The notes below the pieces were generated by a model. The model had not been told where the DNA came from, did not search any database, and was given only the letters and a program-made list of their open reading frames with translations. 64,000 bases of DNA from the NCBI GenBank assembly GCA_910576205.1, contig CAJTHL010000009.1:101217-165216 (forward strand), in the 5' to 3' direction. Origin of the DNA: Clostridia bacterium. Its GTDB lineage: Bacteria; Bacillota; Clostridia; Lachnospirales; Lachnospiraceae. Shown one piece after another: positions 42,010-51,946 of the stretch (position 1 is the stretch's first letter; each line of letters begins with the position of its first letter). The translations under genes were made by a program, and so were the position numbers.

Positions 42010-45000
42010 TTACCCTTTTCCCCTCCGGTACAGCCGGTAGAAGGTAACGCCGCCGGTTACCTCCTCCCGGGCCTTTCCAAGCCAGCCCTTCTGCTGGAAA
42101 ACCGAAATCAGATTGTCCGTAATTTCACATTTCTGGACGCGGGGATTCCTGCCCTCAAAAACCGGAAGAATCCTGGTGAGTTCCGCCTGTTCTAACAGGG
42201 CGACAGTCTCTTCCCTGGAGAAAGCCGACAGATTCCTGGAAAGCAGGAGTTTTCTGTGGGAAATCTCCAGGCGTTCCTCCCCCACCAGCTCCCGCATAAG
42301 CGCCGGGGCTACCGGGTACTCCTGTTCCAGAATTTCCTCCACATGGGAAACGGCAATCTCTCTTATCACTTCCCGGCTCTTCTCCTCCCGCTCCCTTTCA
42401 TAGTTGAGCAGCAGGAATTCCAGATCCCCCTCGTCAAAATGCTCCGCCAGGATCTTCTGCCGCACAGCCGGCGTGTAAGTTTTCCCGGTCACCGGGATTT
42501 TCCCGGTCGTCTTGTCCAGAAGCTTCTTTTTCACGCCCACGCTGATATCCCGGTCCTCCAGAAGCTCTAAAAGCTCTTCCATGGAGAAAAGGTCCCCGGC
42601 AGCCAGAGACAGGTACGCGTCCATATTATTCTTTGCAAAGTATGAGGGAGCAGAGAGACCCAGGTCCGGATCGCCAGAAGCGTCCGGTGGAAACAAAATC
42701 CGGGCTCCGTAATGTTCCCGTATAAATTTCAGATTTTCAGCCGTCATACGGATAACCCGCCTTCGGATCAGAATTTCCAGCCTGCCCTCCCCAAGCCCTT
42801 TCCAGCCAAATCTGTTGTAAGAAACCCACATGCTGGTAAGAATTTCCTCAAATTTCTCATCCTTTAACTCCTTGCAGACAAGCACGTCTTCCCAGAAATG
42901 ACTTCCGGCCTCCTCCCCATAGCTTTTATCCCCCCTAAGAAACCCAAAGTCCAGCTTTCCGGCGCCGCCGTTGATAAATCCAGTCAGGGTATCTGTCCAC
43001 TTACCCGCTCCCTGGAAATAATAGGTGAGTATATTTTCCTCCGTACAGGCTGCCCCTTCGCAGGCCAGTATCCCGTCCCACAGGGATTTATCCTTCACAT
43101 CCCTCAGATGGGTAATGGGATCTCTCATCTGCGCAACATATTGTTTCTTTTTATCCAAAGATACGCTCTTTTCATTCAAGAGCAGAAGCACAGTCTCCTC
43201 CCTGTCCGTCAAGGGGCCCTTTGCGCTCTCAAAGACAATATAAAGAAAGACATCCAGATTTTCCTTCACATACCCGCAGACGGGCTCTCCCTCCCTTGTG
43301 AGAATCCTTGTGGCTGCGTCCTCCCACCTCCATTCCTCCCCCTCGTGCAGAAAGAAGGCCTTAAACACCGCCTCTATATTTTCCCCGGAAAGAAGATACT
43401 GATTATTCTTATAGATCTCCAGGCACATTTTCTGGTATTCAGGCTCAAAAGCCCAGGTCTCAACCTTCACTCCAAGCTGTATGTATCCTTGCAGAATATT
43501 ATCCACATTGGAATCCTGGATACAGAGAAACTCCCTATGGGCATTTATGTACCCAGTGATACAGTCGTCTGTATTCAGCATCTGGAGTCTGCTCTCCCAG
43601 AGGTATGCATCCCGGGAATCCTGCTCCACGCAGGTAAGGATGGTGTCTGTCAGATAATCCTTCCTATCCGCAAGGGAAAATTCCTCCTCCTCTAAGATTT
43701 GCCCCGCCGCCTCCGGCCAGTGCTCGTGAAGCTCCTCCACAAAACACTTGGGATACCTGGTATACCGGTAAAATCCCATGACGAACTTCAGATTGCCCGT
43801 ATCCTTAAGGAGCTTTAAAAAGGCGTCAAAAAACGACCGGTATTCCGCCCGGCTTTCCATAAGAAGCTCAAGGAGGGCATAATTTAAAATCTCCTCCCTG
43901 GAAAAATCCCGCCTGTCCAGATTGTTTAAGAGCTCCAGCGTAGGCTTCGGGTCAAAAGTGTAGGGCTTTGCCTTCCTTTCCGCAATGCTTAAGAGAAATT
44001 CCTTCTCCTGCCTTCTGATGCTTCCCTCATAGAAATAGCTGATGTAGTCCGGGTATGTCTCGTCAAGCCATCCCTCTGAGAGCAGATACCTGAGAAGCGG
44101 GAAGTAAGGGCTTGTTTTTACGCTGTCAAAGGATTCTGTCCGGCCTGTGGGATCTGTATAGATAAGCTCATCAAGCTGCTTACGCGTGATAAAATCCTTT
44201 ATTTTCCAGCTCTCCAGATTTGCCATCTCTTCCTCCGCCCGTTTATCCTCCTTTGCGATCTGCTCTTTTAAGGCCTGGATTCTGCCTGCCGCCCGCTCTT
44301 CAATCTGTTTCTTCCGCTTTGCATATTCCGGGTTCCGGGATAATTTCTGGTATTCTTCCTGGAAAGGATAAGTTCTCCATTCTCCGCTTGTAAAATAATT
44401 CTCAAAATAATATTGAATGTTTGCGGAATTCGCTTTCATGTCGCGAAGAATCTGGTCATTGCTCTCATAGGCGCTTTTCTCTTTCCCGCCAATGCGAAGC
44501 CGTCCCTTGTCAAAGTTGAAAAACAGGGCGTCCAGCTCATCCAGATCTCTTTCCTGCCCCTTTGACAGCTCCTGGAGCTCTTTCCTCATCTTCTCCCCTT
44601 TTTTCCTTAACTCCTCCTCTTTCTTCTCCCTCTCCTTTTCCATATAGAATTTCTTACCGGCAAACACCTGGTTTACATAACCTTGCCGCAAGTGCAGATC
44701 ATGGAAATCCCTGGGAAACAGATTCTTATAAATCACCATGGCAAGCAGTTTGCTGGAATCCAGCCCGATAAAACTGATTTTTTTAGAATAGATCACATAC
44801 TCGTTGTAAATATTCTGCAAGATGCGCATCTCGTCAATGTAGAGGGACGCGTCCCGCAGGAAAACACGGTCAAAGTCACCGGAAATCCCGGCCTCCTCAA
44901 AGAACTGCAGAAATTTTTCCCTGGCGTTGGACCCGTTCAGCACGGGAATCACCGGGATAATATAGTCAAAAAATTTAGTTCTGTCCTTTCCGGTAAAAAT

Positions 45001-45861
45001 ATCGTCCCGCAGGAGATAAAAGAAGCGGATCACCGGTTTCCCCTCCCTGCCTCTGCGCCCGTTCACCAGGCGGTTAATCTCCCGCAGTCTCTCAAAAATC
45101 CCCACCATCTCAAAGCGGTCCAGATCCTCAAACACGATCACATCCGCGTTGGCGTGCTCAAACAAATACAGCACTTCATTGAGATACCGGTCAAAATAGG
45201 ACTCCTTATCCTCCTCAAAAAGCTCCAGCTCGTTTCCCTCAAACTTAAGCTTCTTAAAGAGATTCCTGGTTTTCTGAAGCAGGATTACCTTGCAGACCCC
45301 CGTAAGAAAAAGCCCGCCCAGGACGCATCCCGCCAGAAGCACCGCGTAAGGGCTTAAGGTAACCAGAAGAACCTCCCGCAAAAAGGAATCCGGCCAGGCC
45401 AGGAGCAGCTCCCGCCAGGCCCCAAACCGGGTTAGATAAAAGGCCAGCAGGAAAAACAAGGTAATATACCCTGCCCGCTTTACCACCTCCTCCTGGGAGA
45501 CGTGCCTCTTTACCTTGAAGTTTGTCTGCCCGATATCCCGGACATCAATCTGGTGCAGCAGCTGGTTCAGGATCTTTCCCTCCAGAACCTTCTCCCTTCC
45601 CAGACCTTTCTCCCCGGCGCCATCCTTAAGGACCTCCTTCCCGGTCTCCTCAAAATGCGCCAGGGAAATATGCAGAAACCGGTAAGGGCTCTTTCTCTTA
45701 TAGGACTCCACCAGACTGCTCTTCCCCGCCCCGTAAGGGCCTGTCACCGCAATGTTCCTAAGGTCCTCATTGGTAAATACAAAGTCCAGGGCCGAGGCGT
45801 AGACGCCCATGTCCTCTATGTTATTGATTGGGGTCAGCTTTTGAAAATTATAGCTCTTCAT
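42010..45861 (-). CDS. YobI-like P-loop NTPase, 1283 residues
   Basis: Very large NTPase, resembling Bacillus YobI. Walker A is VTGPYGAGKSSL (about 39-50) and Walker B is ADVIVFEDLDRF (about 239-250). Two hydrophobic segments (about 130-147 and 163-190) interrupt the N-terminal domain, as in KAP-type NTPases, so the protein is probably membrane-associated. A Lys/Glu-rich coiled coil spans about 415-450 and another about 520-560. The C-terminal 650 residues are helical with no recognised domain and could be a sensor of repeats. GGAGGAACG precedes the ATG. It stands as a single gene. Similar architectures occur in anti-phage ATPases; a defence role is a hypothesis. Confidence 0.75.
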   Translation of the reverse strand: MKSYNFQKLTPINNIEDMGVYASALDFVFTNEDLRNIAVTGPYGAGKSSLVESYKRKSPYRFLHISLAHFEETGKEVLKDGAGEKGLGREKVLEGKILNQLLHQIDVRDIGQTNFKVKRHVSQEEVVKRAGYITLFFLLAFYLTRFGAWRELLLAWPDSFLREVLLVTLSPYAVLLAGCVLGGLFLTGVCKVILLQKTRNLFKKLKFEGNELELFEEDKESYFDRYLNEVLYLFEHANADVIVFEDLDRFEMVGIFERLREINRLVNGRRGREGKPVIRFFYLLRDDIFTGKDRTKFFDYIIPVIPVLNGSNAREKFLQFFEEAGISGDFDRVFLRDASLYIDEMRILQNIYNEYVIYSKKISFIGLDSSKLLAMVIYKNLFPRDFHDLHLRQGYVNQVFAGKKFYMEKEREKKEEELRKKGEKMRKELQELSKGQERDLDELDALFFNFDKGRLRIGGKEKSAYESNDQILRDMKANSANIQYYFENYFTSGEWRTYPFQEEYQKLSRNPEYAKRKKQIEERAAGRIQALKEQIAKEDKRAEEEMANLESWKIKDFITRKQLDELIYTDPTGRTESFDSVKTSPYFPLLRYLLSEGWLDETYPDYISYFYEGSIRRQEKEFLLSIAERKAKPYTFDPKPTLELLNNLDRRDFSREEILNYALLELLMESRAEYRSFFDAFLKLLKDTGNLKFVMGFYRYTRYPKCFVEELHEHWPEAAGQILEEEEFSLADRKDYLTDTILTCVEQDSRDAYLWESRLQMLNTDDCITGYINAHREFLCIQDSNVDNILQGYIQLGVKVETWAFEPEYQKMCLEIYKNNQYLLSGENIEAVFKAFFLHEGEEWRWEDAATRILTREGEPVCGYVKENLDVFLYIVFESAKGPLTDREETVLLLLNEKSVSLDKKKQYVAQMRDPITHLRDVKDKSLWDGILACEGAACTEENILTYYFQGAGKWTDTLTGFINGGAGKLDFGFLRGDKSYGEEAGSHFWEDVLVCKELKDEKFEEILTSMWVSYNRFGWKGLGEGRLEILIRRRVIRMTAENLKFIREHYGARILFPPDASGDPDLGLSAPSYFAKNNMDAYLSLAAGDLFSMEELLELLEDRDISVGVKKKLLDKTTGKIPVTGKTYTPAVRQKILAEHFDEGDLEFLLLNYEREREEKSREVIREIAVSHVEEILEQEYPVAPALMRELVGEERLEISHRKLLLSRNLSAFSREETVALLEQAELTRILPVFEGRNPRVQKCEITDNLISVFQQKGWLGKAREEVTGGVTFYRLYRRGKG

Positions 45862-45943
45862 CGTTCCTCCAGGCAGGGAGTGTATAGCAGAATATGCTTT
45901 TATCCGTTTTTACTTCCTCTATCTTGGGCTTTCCCCTCCTATA

Positions 45944-48643
45944 TCAGTCTGTCTCCTCTGGTCTTGAAGCCTGGGAAAGATTGAGAACAATCTCATTTTT
46001 CTTCATGAACAAAAGGCCAAAGGAGCCCGGGCCGCAGTTGCTGGCTATGGCAGAGGATGCTTTCTGCATGTAAATTCTCTCAAAGGGACAATACTGCTGC
46101 ACCAGATCCCGGATATACTGAAGTCTCTGGTCATCCATACCGGCATAGGTAATAAAAAGAATACGCCGGTCAATATTTCTGGAATCCAGGAAAACCCTCT
46201 TAATATAGCTTTTCGCCATATGGGCAAAATCTCCCGTCCGCATACTTCCTACTACCATTCTGCTTTTTCGCAGTACAATAACCGGATGAAGAAGCAGCGC
46301 GTCACAGAAGATCTGTACCCGCCTGGATATCTTTCCTGCCTGGCACATCATCTCGGTGTTGTCAATAATAAAGGCAGAGGAAATATGCCGCCGCAGCCTT
46401 TTCATATTTTTCACAATCTCCCCTTTTGAAAAATGCCTTTCCGCCATATAGGAAGCGCACAACACCATCAGCCCCATACTGCTGGAAAGATGGCCGGAAT
46501 CCAGAACCGTGACGTTTTCAAAGGATTTCGCCGCCTCCAGAGCATTGTAATAGCCCTGGCTGACATGTTTTGCCATGGTAATATGAAGCACATTCTGAGC
46601 TTCGGTAAGCTTCTCCGCAAAAAATCTTTCGTAGTCCTCCACATCGGGGGGCTGGGAATAATCCGTCTGTCCCTCCGCCATATGCAGCAGCAATTCGTCC
46701 GTCCTCAGTTCCTCTCCGTCCCGGAACCGTCCATGATCCGTACACACATAATAGGGACATATGGAAATGCCAAACTCTCTTATCAGAGATTCCGGAAGAT
46801 CGCATACACTGTCTGTTGTTACAATAAGGCTGAGCCGCTGGGACTGTTCAAAGATCAGAATGTCCTTTCCGATTTCCGAATTACTGGTTTCTTCGCTGAG
46901 CTTTACCAGCTCCTTTGGCAGTATACTCAGAACAGCCGCTTCAAGAAGCGCGCCGCTGACGGGCTTTGCCAGATAACCGCTAAAGCCCTCCTTCCGGTAG
47001 AGCAGCTGATTGTCGCTTCCCGCATTGGCCGTCAGCGCAATTACAGGCACATTCTGACACATACCGCCAGGCTGTGTGCGCAGCGCGTGAAGGCATTGGA
47101 TCCCGTCCATATTGGGCATCAGATGATCCATTAAAATCGCGTCATAATGCTGTTTCTGCGTCATCCGCAGACATTCCTCACCACTTAGCACAGTGTCTGT
47201 CTGGATCCTGGTAGCGGCAAGCAGCTTGCGTACCACCATCAGATTCATATCGTTATCGTCCACCACCAGAATGTGTGCTTCCGGCGCCTCAAAACTCTGT
47301 CTGTACTGCTCTGTATCATGAACTTTCGTGCGGGAAGCCAGCGTAAAGACGCCCAGCTCGCTGCTGTCAACAATATCCTGATCCAGCATTACAATAAATT
47401 TGGACCCTTTTGTATAGACGCTGTTAACGCTGATCTCTCCGTGCATCAGCTCCACAAGCTGCTGCACAATGCTAAGCCCCAGACCAGTCCCCTCAATATG
47501 ACGGTTCCGCTCCTCATCCACCCGCTTAAAGGCATTGAAGATGTAAGGAATGTTCTCCTTCTTTACTCCCTGCCCGGTATCCTCCACCGAATACCAGACC
47601 CGCACCCTGTTTACAGACAGACGTTCACACCGTACAGACAGGGTCACAAAACCCTCACTTGTATACTTCACGGCATTATTCAGCAGATTAATAAGCACCT
47701 GTTTAATGCGCACCTCATCTCCACAGAGCATACTTGGAATTGAGGCGTCCACATGCAGCCGGAATTCCAGCCCTTTTTCCCTGGCCTTAATCCAGATCAT
47801 ATTGACAATCTCTGAAAAAAGCGCCCCTGTCTCATAGGAAACATTTACAATCTCCATCTTTCCGGATTTGATTTTGGACAGATCCAGAATATCGTTGATA
47901 AGCGTAAGCAGCATCCTGCTGGCGCCCTGGATATTCCTGGCATTCTCTGCCACATCCTCGGGAATATCCCCCCTAAGTGTAATCTCATTTAAACCAATAA
48001 TGGTATTGATGGGCGTACGGATCTCATGGCTCATACTGGAGAAAAAGTGATTTTCCGCCCTGTTCAGCTCCTCAATCTCCTTTTTCTGCTGCCTGGACAG
48101 CTCATTCTCCTCCTCATAGAGCTTATTCAGAAACAGCAGCATAACGCTGGTCAGCGCTCCAACCATAATAACGGAAGCGGCTGAATCAAAAAAGGAGTGG
48201 CTTCGTGTATTTTGCGCAACAAGCTCCGGATAAGAAAAGGCAATATAATAGCAGAATAGTGTCTCCGCAACACAAAACAGATAGAATACGGCTTTACGCC
48301 TTCCCTCCAGCGTTATGCCGATGTAGATAAAACAGATTACAAACCACTCGGGCATTCCACTGTAAAATCCACCCGCCGTGAAAAAGCTCACCGGGAACAA
48401 CACGAGAAGCAACAGGGTAATCAGGGTAGCTCCCAGATTAATGCATTCCTTCTGAATGCTGATCTTTACGGTCACCGCCATAACCACAAGGCCAGCAGCC
48501 AGTACCATCAGATTAACCGTATTTCTGCCAATGGATAATACAAATATCAGCGCAAGCATGCAGATGCCTGTGACCACACGGAACATACGTTCCCGCAGGC
48601 TGATTCTATGGTCAAAAATAATTTCAAACCATTTTTTCAACAT
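45944..48643 (-). CDS. Hybrid histidine kinase fused to a DegV domain
   Basis: About 899 residues. Five to six membrane helices (about 20-175), a short coil, HisKA with His206 in MSHEIRTP, an ATPase domain (NLLNNAVKYTSEG, GTGLGLSIV), a receiver with Asp506 in LMDHLMPNMDG, and a C-terminal DegV domain (about 603-888). DegV landmarks are VTTDSVCDLP, ITMAKHVSQGYYNA, VLDSGHLSSSMGL and CGPGSFGLLFM; DegV proteins bind fatty acids. GAAGGAGG precedes the ATG, one base after the upstream kinase gene's stop. There is no DNA-binding output; signal probably passes through the relay partners. The fusion is continuous, without a frameshift, and unusual. Confidence 0.88.
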   Translation of the reverse strand: MLKKWFEIIFDHRISLRERMFRVVTGICMLALIFVLSIGRNTVNLMVLAAGLVVMAVTVKISIQKECINLGATLITLLLLVLFPVSFFTAGGFYSGMPEWFVICFIYIGITLEGRRKAVFYLFCVAETLFCYYIAFSYPELVAQNTRSHSFFDSAASVIMVGALTSVMLLFLNKLYEEENELSRQQKKEIEELNRAENHFFSSMSHEIRTPINTIIGLNEITLRGDIPEDVAENARNIQGASRMLLTLINDILDLSKIKSGKMEIVNVSYETGALFSEIVNMIWIKAREKGLEFRLHVDASIPSMLCGDEVRIKQVLINLLNNAVKYTSEGFVTLSVRCERLSVNRVRVWYSVEDTGQGVKKENIPYIFNAFKRVDEERNRHIEGTGLGLSIVQQLVELMHGEISVNSVYTKGSKFIVMLDQDIVDSSELGVFTLASRTKVHDTEQYRQSFEAPEAHILVVDDNDMNLMVVRKLLAATRIQTDTVLSGEECLRMTQKQHYDAILMDHLMPNMDGIQCLHALRTQPGGMCQNVPVIALTANAGSDNQLLYRKEGFSGYLAKPVSGALLEAAVLSILPKELVKLSEETSNSEIGKDILIFEQSQRLSLIVTTDSVCDLPESLIREFGISICPYYVCTDHGRFRDGEELRTDELLLHMAEGQTDYSQPPDVEDYERFFAEKLTEAQNVLHITMAKHVSQGYYNALEAAKSFENVTVLDSGHLSSSMGLMVLCASYMAERHFSKGEIVKNMKRLRRHISSAFIIDNTEMMCQAGKISRRVQIFCDALLLHPVIVLRKSRMVVGSMRTGDFAHMAKSYIKRVFLDSRNIDRRILFITYAGMDDQRLQYIRDLVQQYCPFERIYMQKASSAIASNCGPGSFGLLFMKKNEIVLNLSQASRPEETD

Positions 48644-48644
48644 G

Positions 48645-51470
48645 CTATGCCTCCTTCCGTAACAGTTTCTCAATGCTCTCGCAGACTTCATTGTACATAT
48701 GCAAAAGCCTGGAGTGGTTCTCATGAATAAACTTCACATCCCCATTCCTTCCGGCGTGCTCCAGAGCCTTTGCCTGCTCTGAGAGCAGCCCTGCGCCAAT
48801 CGTCATGGAAGTGCTTTTCAGCGCGTGAACCTTAACAGCGTAATCCCCCCAGTTAGCGGCTTCATAAAGGGCAACGATCTCCCCTGTTTTCTCCCCTCTC
48901 TGGGCACAGAACATCTGCAGCATTTCAATATAAAAATCTTCCTCTTCACAGCAGTAGGCCAGGCCCATCTTTACATTAATGCCAGCCTTTACAAGCGGCA
49001 TAAATGTCCGGGCAAGCCCCTTGGAAGAATGCCCCTCTCCCCCTGGCATTTCCTGGGTAAACGGCTCTTCCTGGGCTTCTTTTTTTCCTTCCGCCTTTTT
49101 TTCAGGCTCTGTATAAGGCCGGCGTTCTTCCTGTTTTTTCTCCTGTCTTTTTCCCTGTCTCTTCTCTTCTTTTACAGGCACAGGCTGGGAATGGCGTTCC
49201 TCCCGTTTCTCCTCCTGCCTTTTTTCCTGCCTCTTCTCTTCTTTTACAGGCGCAGGACGGGACGAATCTGTCTCCTGTTTTTTCTCCCGCCTCTTCTCTT
49301 CTTTTACAGACCCAGGCTGGGAGGAGCTTTCTCTTCGTTTCTCTTCCTGCTTCCTCTCCTCTTTTACAGGCTGAGGCTCAAGCAGATTTTCCTCCGGCTC
49401 TATGGGTGTCTCTTCGTATTTAATGCATTCCTCCGGCAGAACCTTGCGTATCACCCGCTCCAATACAAGCCGCTCCATGGGTTTGGGTATAAATTCCGTA
49501 AATCCCTCGTTTCGGAACATTTCTCTTGCGCCGCTGACAGTATTGGCAGTCAACGCAATAACCGGAAGATCCTGACATGCCCCATTGTCTATCTCACGGA
49601 TATGCCGCAGCGTTTCCACACCGTCAAAGCCCGGCATCATGTGATCCAGAAATACCATATCATAGGAATTTGTCCTGCACCGTTCCACTGCTTCCTTTCC
49701 GCTGAGACAGGTATCCACCTCTATCCCGTAGCTGCCCATAACCCCCTTGGCCACCACAAGATTCATCTCCTCGTCATCAACGGCCAGAACCCGGACTCCC
49801 TCGCAGGAAAACGGCCTGTTGCCTGTCGCCTGCTCCTCCTCAAATCTGTTTTCTATAAAGTCCCCGCTTAACAGGTTCGCCACGGCAATAGCCGAAAACG
49901 GCTTACGGATCAAAAGAAGCCTACTGCTCCGGTCCAGAACAAATTCCCGCTCCGCAATCACAACCACACGAAGCTTCTCGGCCAGCTCCTCATAGTAATT
50001 GCGGTTCTCCAGGTACTCATCCTGGGCAATAAACACATGGGTCAGAGAATGGCTGTTCTGAATCTTAAGTAATCCCTCAAAGTTGTGGGCCTGGTGACCT
50101 TCGATGCCAAATCCTTCCGTCAAATGCAGGATCAGTTTGTCATAAAATCCCCGCACCTCGTCACAGCTGTATTTCTCTGGTCTGAAATAGCAGGCGACAC
50201 AAATCTTCTTTGCGTTGGGAAGCTCAATAGCCGGCGATTCATCAGCCACTCCCTGGGGAATGGCAATATGAGCCTGGAGTCCCTGGCGTTCTTTACTTTC
50301 AAAATAGATAAAACCGCCCATGGAATTTAAGAGGCCTCTGGCAATGGGAATCCCAAGCCCAAGCCCCCCCGTAAAACGACTGCTTCCGGAATCTGCCTGG
50401 TAAAACTCGCCATACATCTGGGTAAGCTGGTCAGCAGTCATTCCAATGCCTGTATCATAGATATCTATAGACAGATTGATACCATAGCTCTCCTTCCGGT
50501 ATCCGATACAGACGTCAATGCCTCCCTCTTCCGTAAATTTGATGGAGTTTTGCAGCAGTATTTTAAGCACATGGGAAATCTTTTCCGCGTCTCCAATAAG
50601 AACCGACGGCATCTGGGGATCAATGTCAAAGACGATTTCCAGATTATTCCGTCCTTCCTGCCCGGCCGTTGTGGCAATCACATCATTCAGCACCGATGTA
50701 ATCATATATTTTTCCTTTGCCGAAGTCAGCGTGCCCTCCACTATCTCGGCATAGTCAAGCATATTATTGATCTGATTGGACAAACGCTTGCCTGCCATCA
50801 GTATAGAGTGCATATCTTCGTGGATTTCATCGGAAATATCCTTGTCCAGTATAACCTCACTGATTCCAAGCACCATGTTAATAGGCGTGCGAAGCTCATG
50901 GGATACGTTTGACAAAAATTCTGCATTCTGACGCCTTACCCGGTCCAGCTCTATGTACGCGTTTTTATACCGTCCCCTGACTTCCATCCGCTTTTTAACC
51001 CGGTATCTTCCGATGGCCAGCGACCCGGCCACAACAGCGATTCCAATGCCAAGACGTATCATATCCTGTTTTTCCATGTCATAGGTAATCGTGTGCAGCC
51101 AGAAAAAATGATATAATATCTCCAGAACATACAAAATAGCTGTCATATACAACAGCCGTTTTCTTTCCAACATGGACAATATAAGGATCGTAATACAGGC
51201 AACAGCAGGTATTTCATAAAACGTACTCTGATGTACCCCAAAGAAAAAAAACTCAATCATCAGCAATCCAGCGCAAAGATTCCTGTAGAGTGTCCCAGAG
51301 CCGGCTCCTTCGATATGGACGCTCCACACAATAACGCAGCCAATGAGAATCAGTGGAATCATCCACATTTCCCAGGAAAAAACAACCGTAACCGCAACCA
51401 GTATTGCGCTGAATATGCTGACGATAACAGCCAGAAGAAGATGTATACTTGTCTGTTCTTCGGTTCTCAT
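48645..51470 (-). CDS. Hybrid histidine kinase with receiver and Hpt domains
   Basis: 941 residues: about six membrane helices (8-155), HisKA with His191 in SHELRTP, ATPase domain (NSIKFTEEG, GGLGLGIPI), a degenerate receiver-like stretch (about 420-525), a true receiver with Asp609 in VFLDHMMPG, a charged repetitive linker (about 690-800) and an Hpt domain with His882 in VHALKSTSMTIG. The linker repeats blocks such as PVPVKEEKRQGKRQEKKQE three times. The start overlaps the preceding receiver gene by four bases (ATGA). It can pass phosphate from its own receiver via Hpt to another receiver, such as the lone one upstream. Confidence 0.9.
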   Translation of the reverse strand: MRTEEQTSIHLLLAVIVSIFSAILVAVTVVFSWEMWMIPLILIGCVIVWSVHIEGAGSGTLYRNLCAGLLMIEFFFFGVHQSTFYEIPAVACITILILSMLERKRLLYMTAILYVLEILYHFFWLHTITYDMEKQDMIRLGIGIAVVAGSLAIGRYRVKKRMEVRGRYKNAYIELDRVRRQNAEFLSNVSHELRTPINMVLGISEVILDKDISDEIHEDMHSILMAGKRLSNQINNMLDYAEIVEGTLTSAKEKYMITSVLNDVIATTAGQEGRNNLEIVFDIDPQMPSVLIGDAEKISHVLKILLQNSIKFTEEGGIDVCIGYRKESYGINLSIDIYDTGIGMTADQLTQMYGEFYQADSGSSRFTGGLGLGIPIARGLLNSMGGFIYFESKERQGLQAHIAIPQGVADESPAIELPNAKKICVACYFRPEKYSCDEVRGFYDKLILHLTEGFGIEGHQAHNFEGLLKIQNSHSLTHVFIAQDEYLENRNYYEELAEKLRVVVIAEREFVLDRSSRLLLIRKPFSAIAVANLLSGDFIENRFEEEQATGNRPFSCEGVRVLAVDDEEMNLVVAKGVMGSYGIEVDTCLSGKEAVERCRTNSYDMVFLDHMMPGFDGVETLRHIREIDNGACQDLPVIALTANTVSGAREMFRNEGFTEFIPKPMERLVLERVIRKVLPEECIKYEETPIEPEENLLEPQPVKEERKQEEKRRESSSQPGSVKEEKRREKKQETDSSRPAPVKEEKRQEKRQEEKREERHSQPVPVKEEKRQGKRQEKKQEERRPYTEPEKKAEGKKEAQEEPFTQEMPGGEGHSSKGLARTFMPLVKAGINVKMGLAYCCEEEDFYIEMLQMFCAQRGEKTGEIVALYEAANWGDYAVKVHALKSTSMTIGAGLLSEQAKALEHAGRNGDVKFIHENHSRLLHMYNEVCESIEKLLRKEA

Positions 51471-51829
51471 TCTTTCTCAAGCCCCTTCGCAACACGTTTC
51501 ATGAGTTCCTGCGGGAAAAATGGTTTCTTCAGATAGTTTACCGCTCCCAGGTTAATGGCGCTTAATACGTCGTCCTCGTATCCGGACGCAGTCAGAAAGA
51601 TCACCGGAATATCAATGGATTTTTCTTTCATATGTTCAAAGGTCTCGATGCCATCCATATCCGGCATGGCAATGTCCAGAAGAATCAAGTCAAATTCTTC
51701 ACTCTCCAGTTTCCCAAGCGCCGCCCTCCCGGACTCCACAAGAGAAACGTCATAGATTTTCTCCAGAATCATCTTGGTCCTTTTTAAGTTCATTGCGTCG
51801 TCGTCCACTACTAAAATACGTTTCTTCAT
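51467..51829 (-). CDS. Single-domain response regulator
   Basis: 120-residue CheY-like receiver: acidic pocket VVDDDAMN, phosphoacceptor Asp in LILLDIAMPDMDG (about 52), Thr in IFLTASG and Lys in YLKKPF. There is no output domain, so it acts by protein contact or as a phosphate relay. It is the first gene of a three-gene operon with two hybrid kinases and has its own promoter at 51881-51909. Confidence 0.93.
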   Translation of the reverse strand: MKKRILVVDDDAMNLKRTKMILEKIYDVSLVESGRAALGKLESEEFDLILLDIAMPDMDGIETFEHMKEKSIDIPVIFLTASGYEDDVLSAINLGAVNYLKKPFFPQELMKRVAKGLEKE

Positions 51830-51880
51830 AACAGAAGCCTCCCTGTTCGCTGTTAAATTTTAAGATCCCTCTTTTACTCT

Positions 51881-51909
51881 ATTTTAAAGCAGTATGGAAA
51901 TTAAATCAA
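51881..51909 (-). promoter_or_regulatory. Promoter of the phosphorelay operon
   Basis: Minus strand -35 TTGATT (51904-51909), 17 bases, -10 TAAAAT (51881-51886), about 50 bases upstream of the receiver gene. Confidence 0.5.
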
Positions 51910-51915
51910 GGGGGT

Positions 51916-51937
51916 ATAAATGGAGAATCCCATTTAT
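51916..51937. repeat. Inverted repeat upstream of the phosphorelay promoter
   Basis: ATAAATGG / CCATTTAT, perfect 8-bp arms with a 6-base centre, between the ybaK stop and the -35 of the phosphorelay operon. No T-run follows on the minus strand, so a regulator site is about as likely as a terminator. Confidence 0.4.
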
Positions 51938-51946
51938 CGGATACTT

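Noticed and set aside
48645..51470. Possible frameshifted pair of genes instead of one long hybrid kinase
   Set aside because: The frame is continuous through kinase, receivers, linker and Hpt, with all catalytic residues present.
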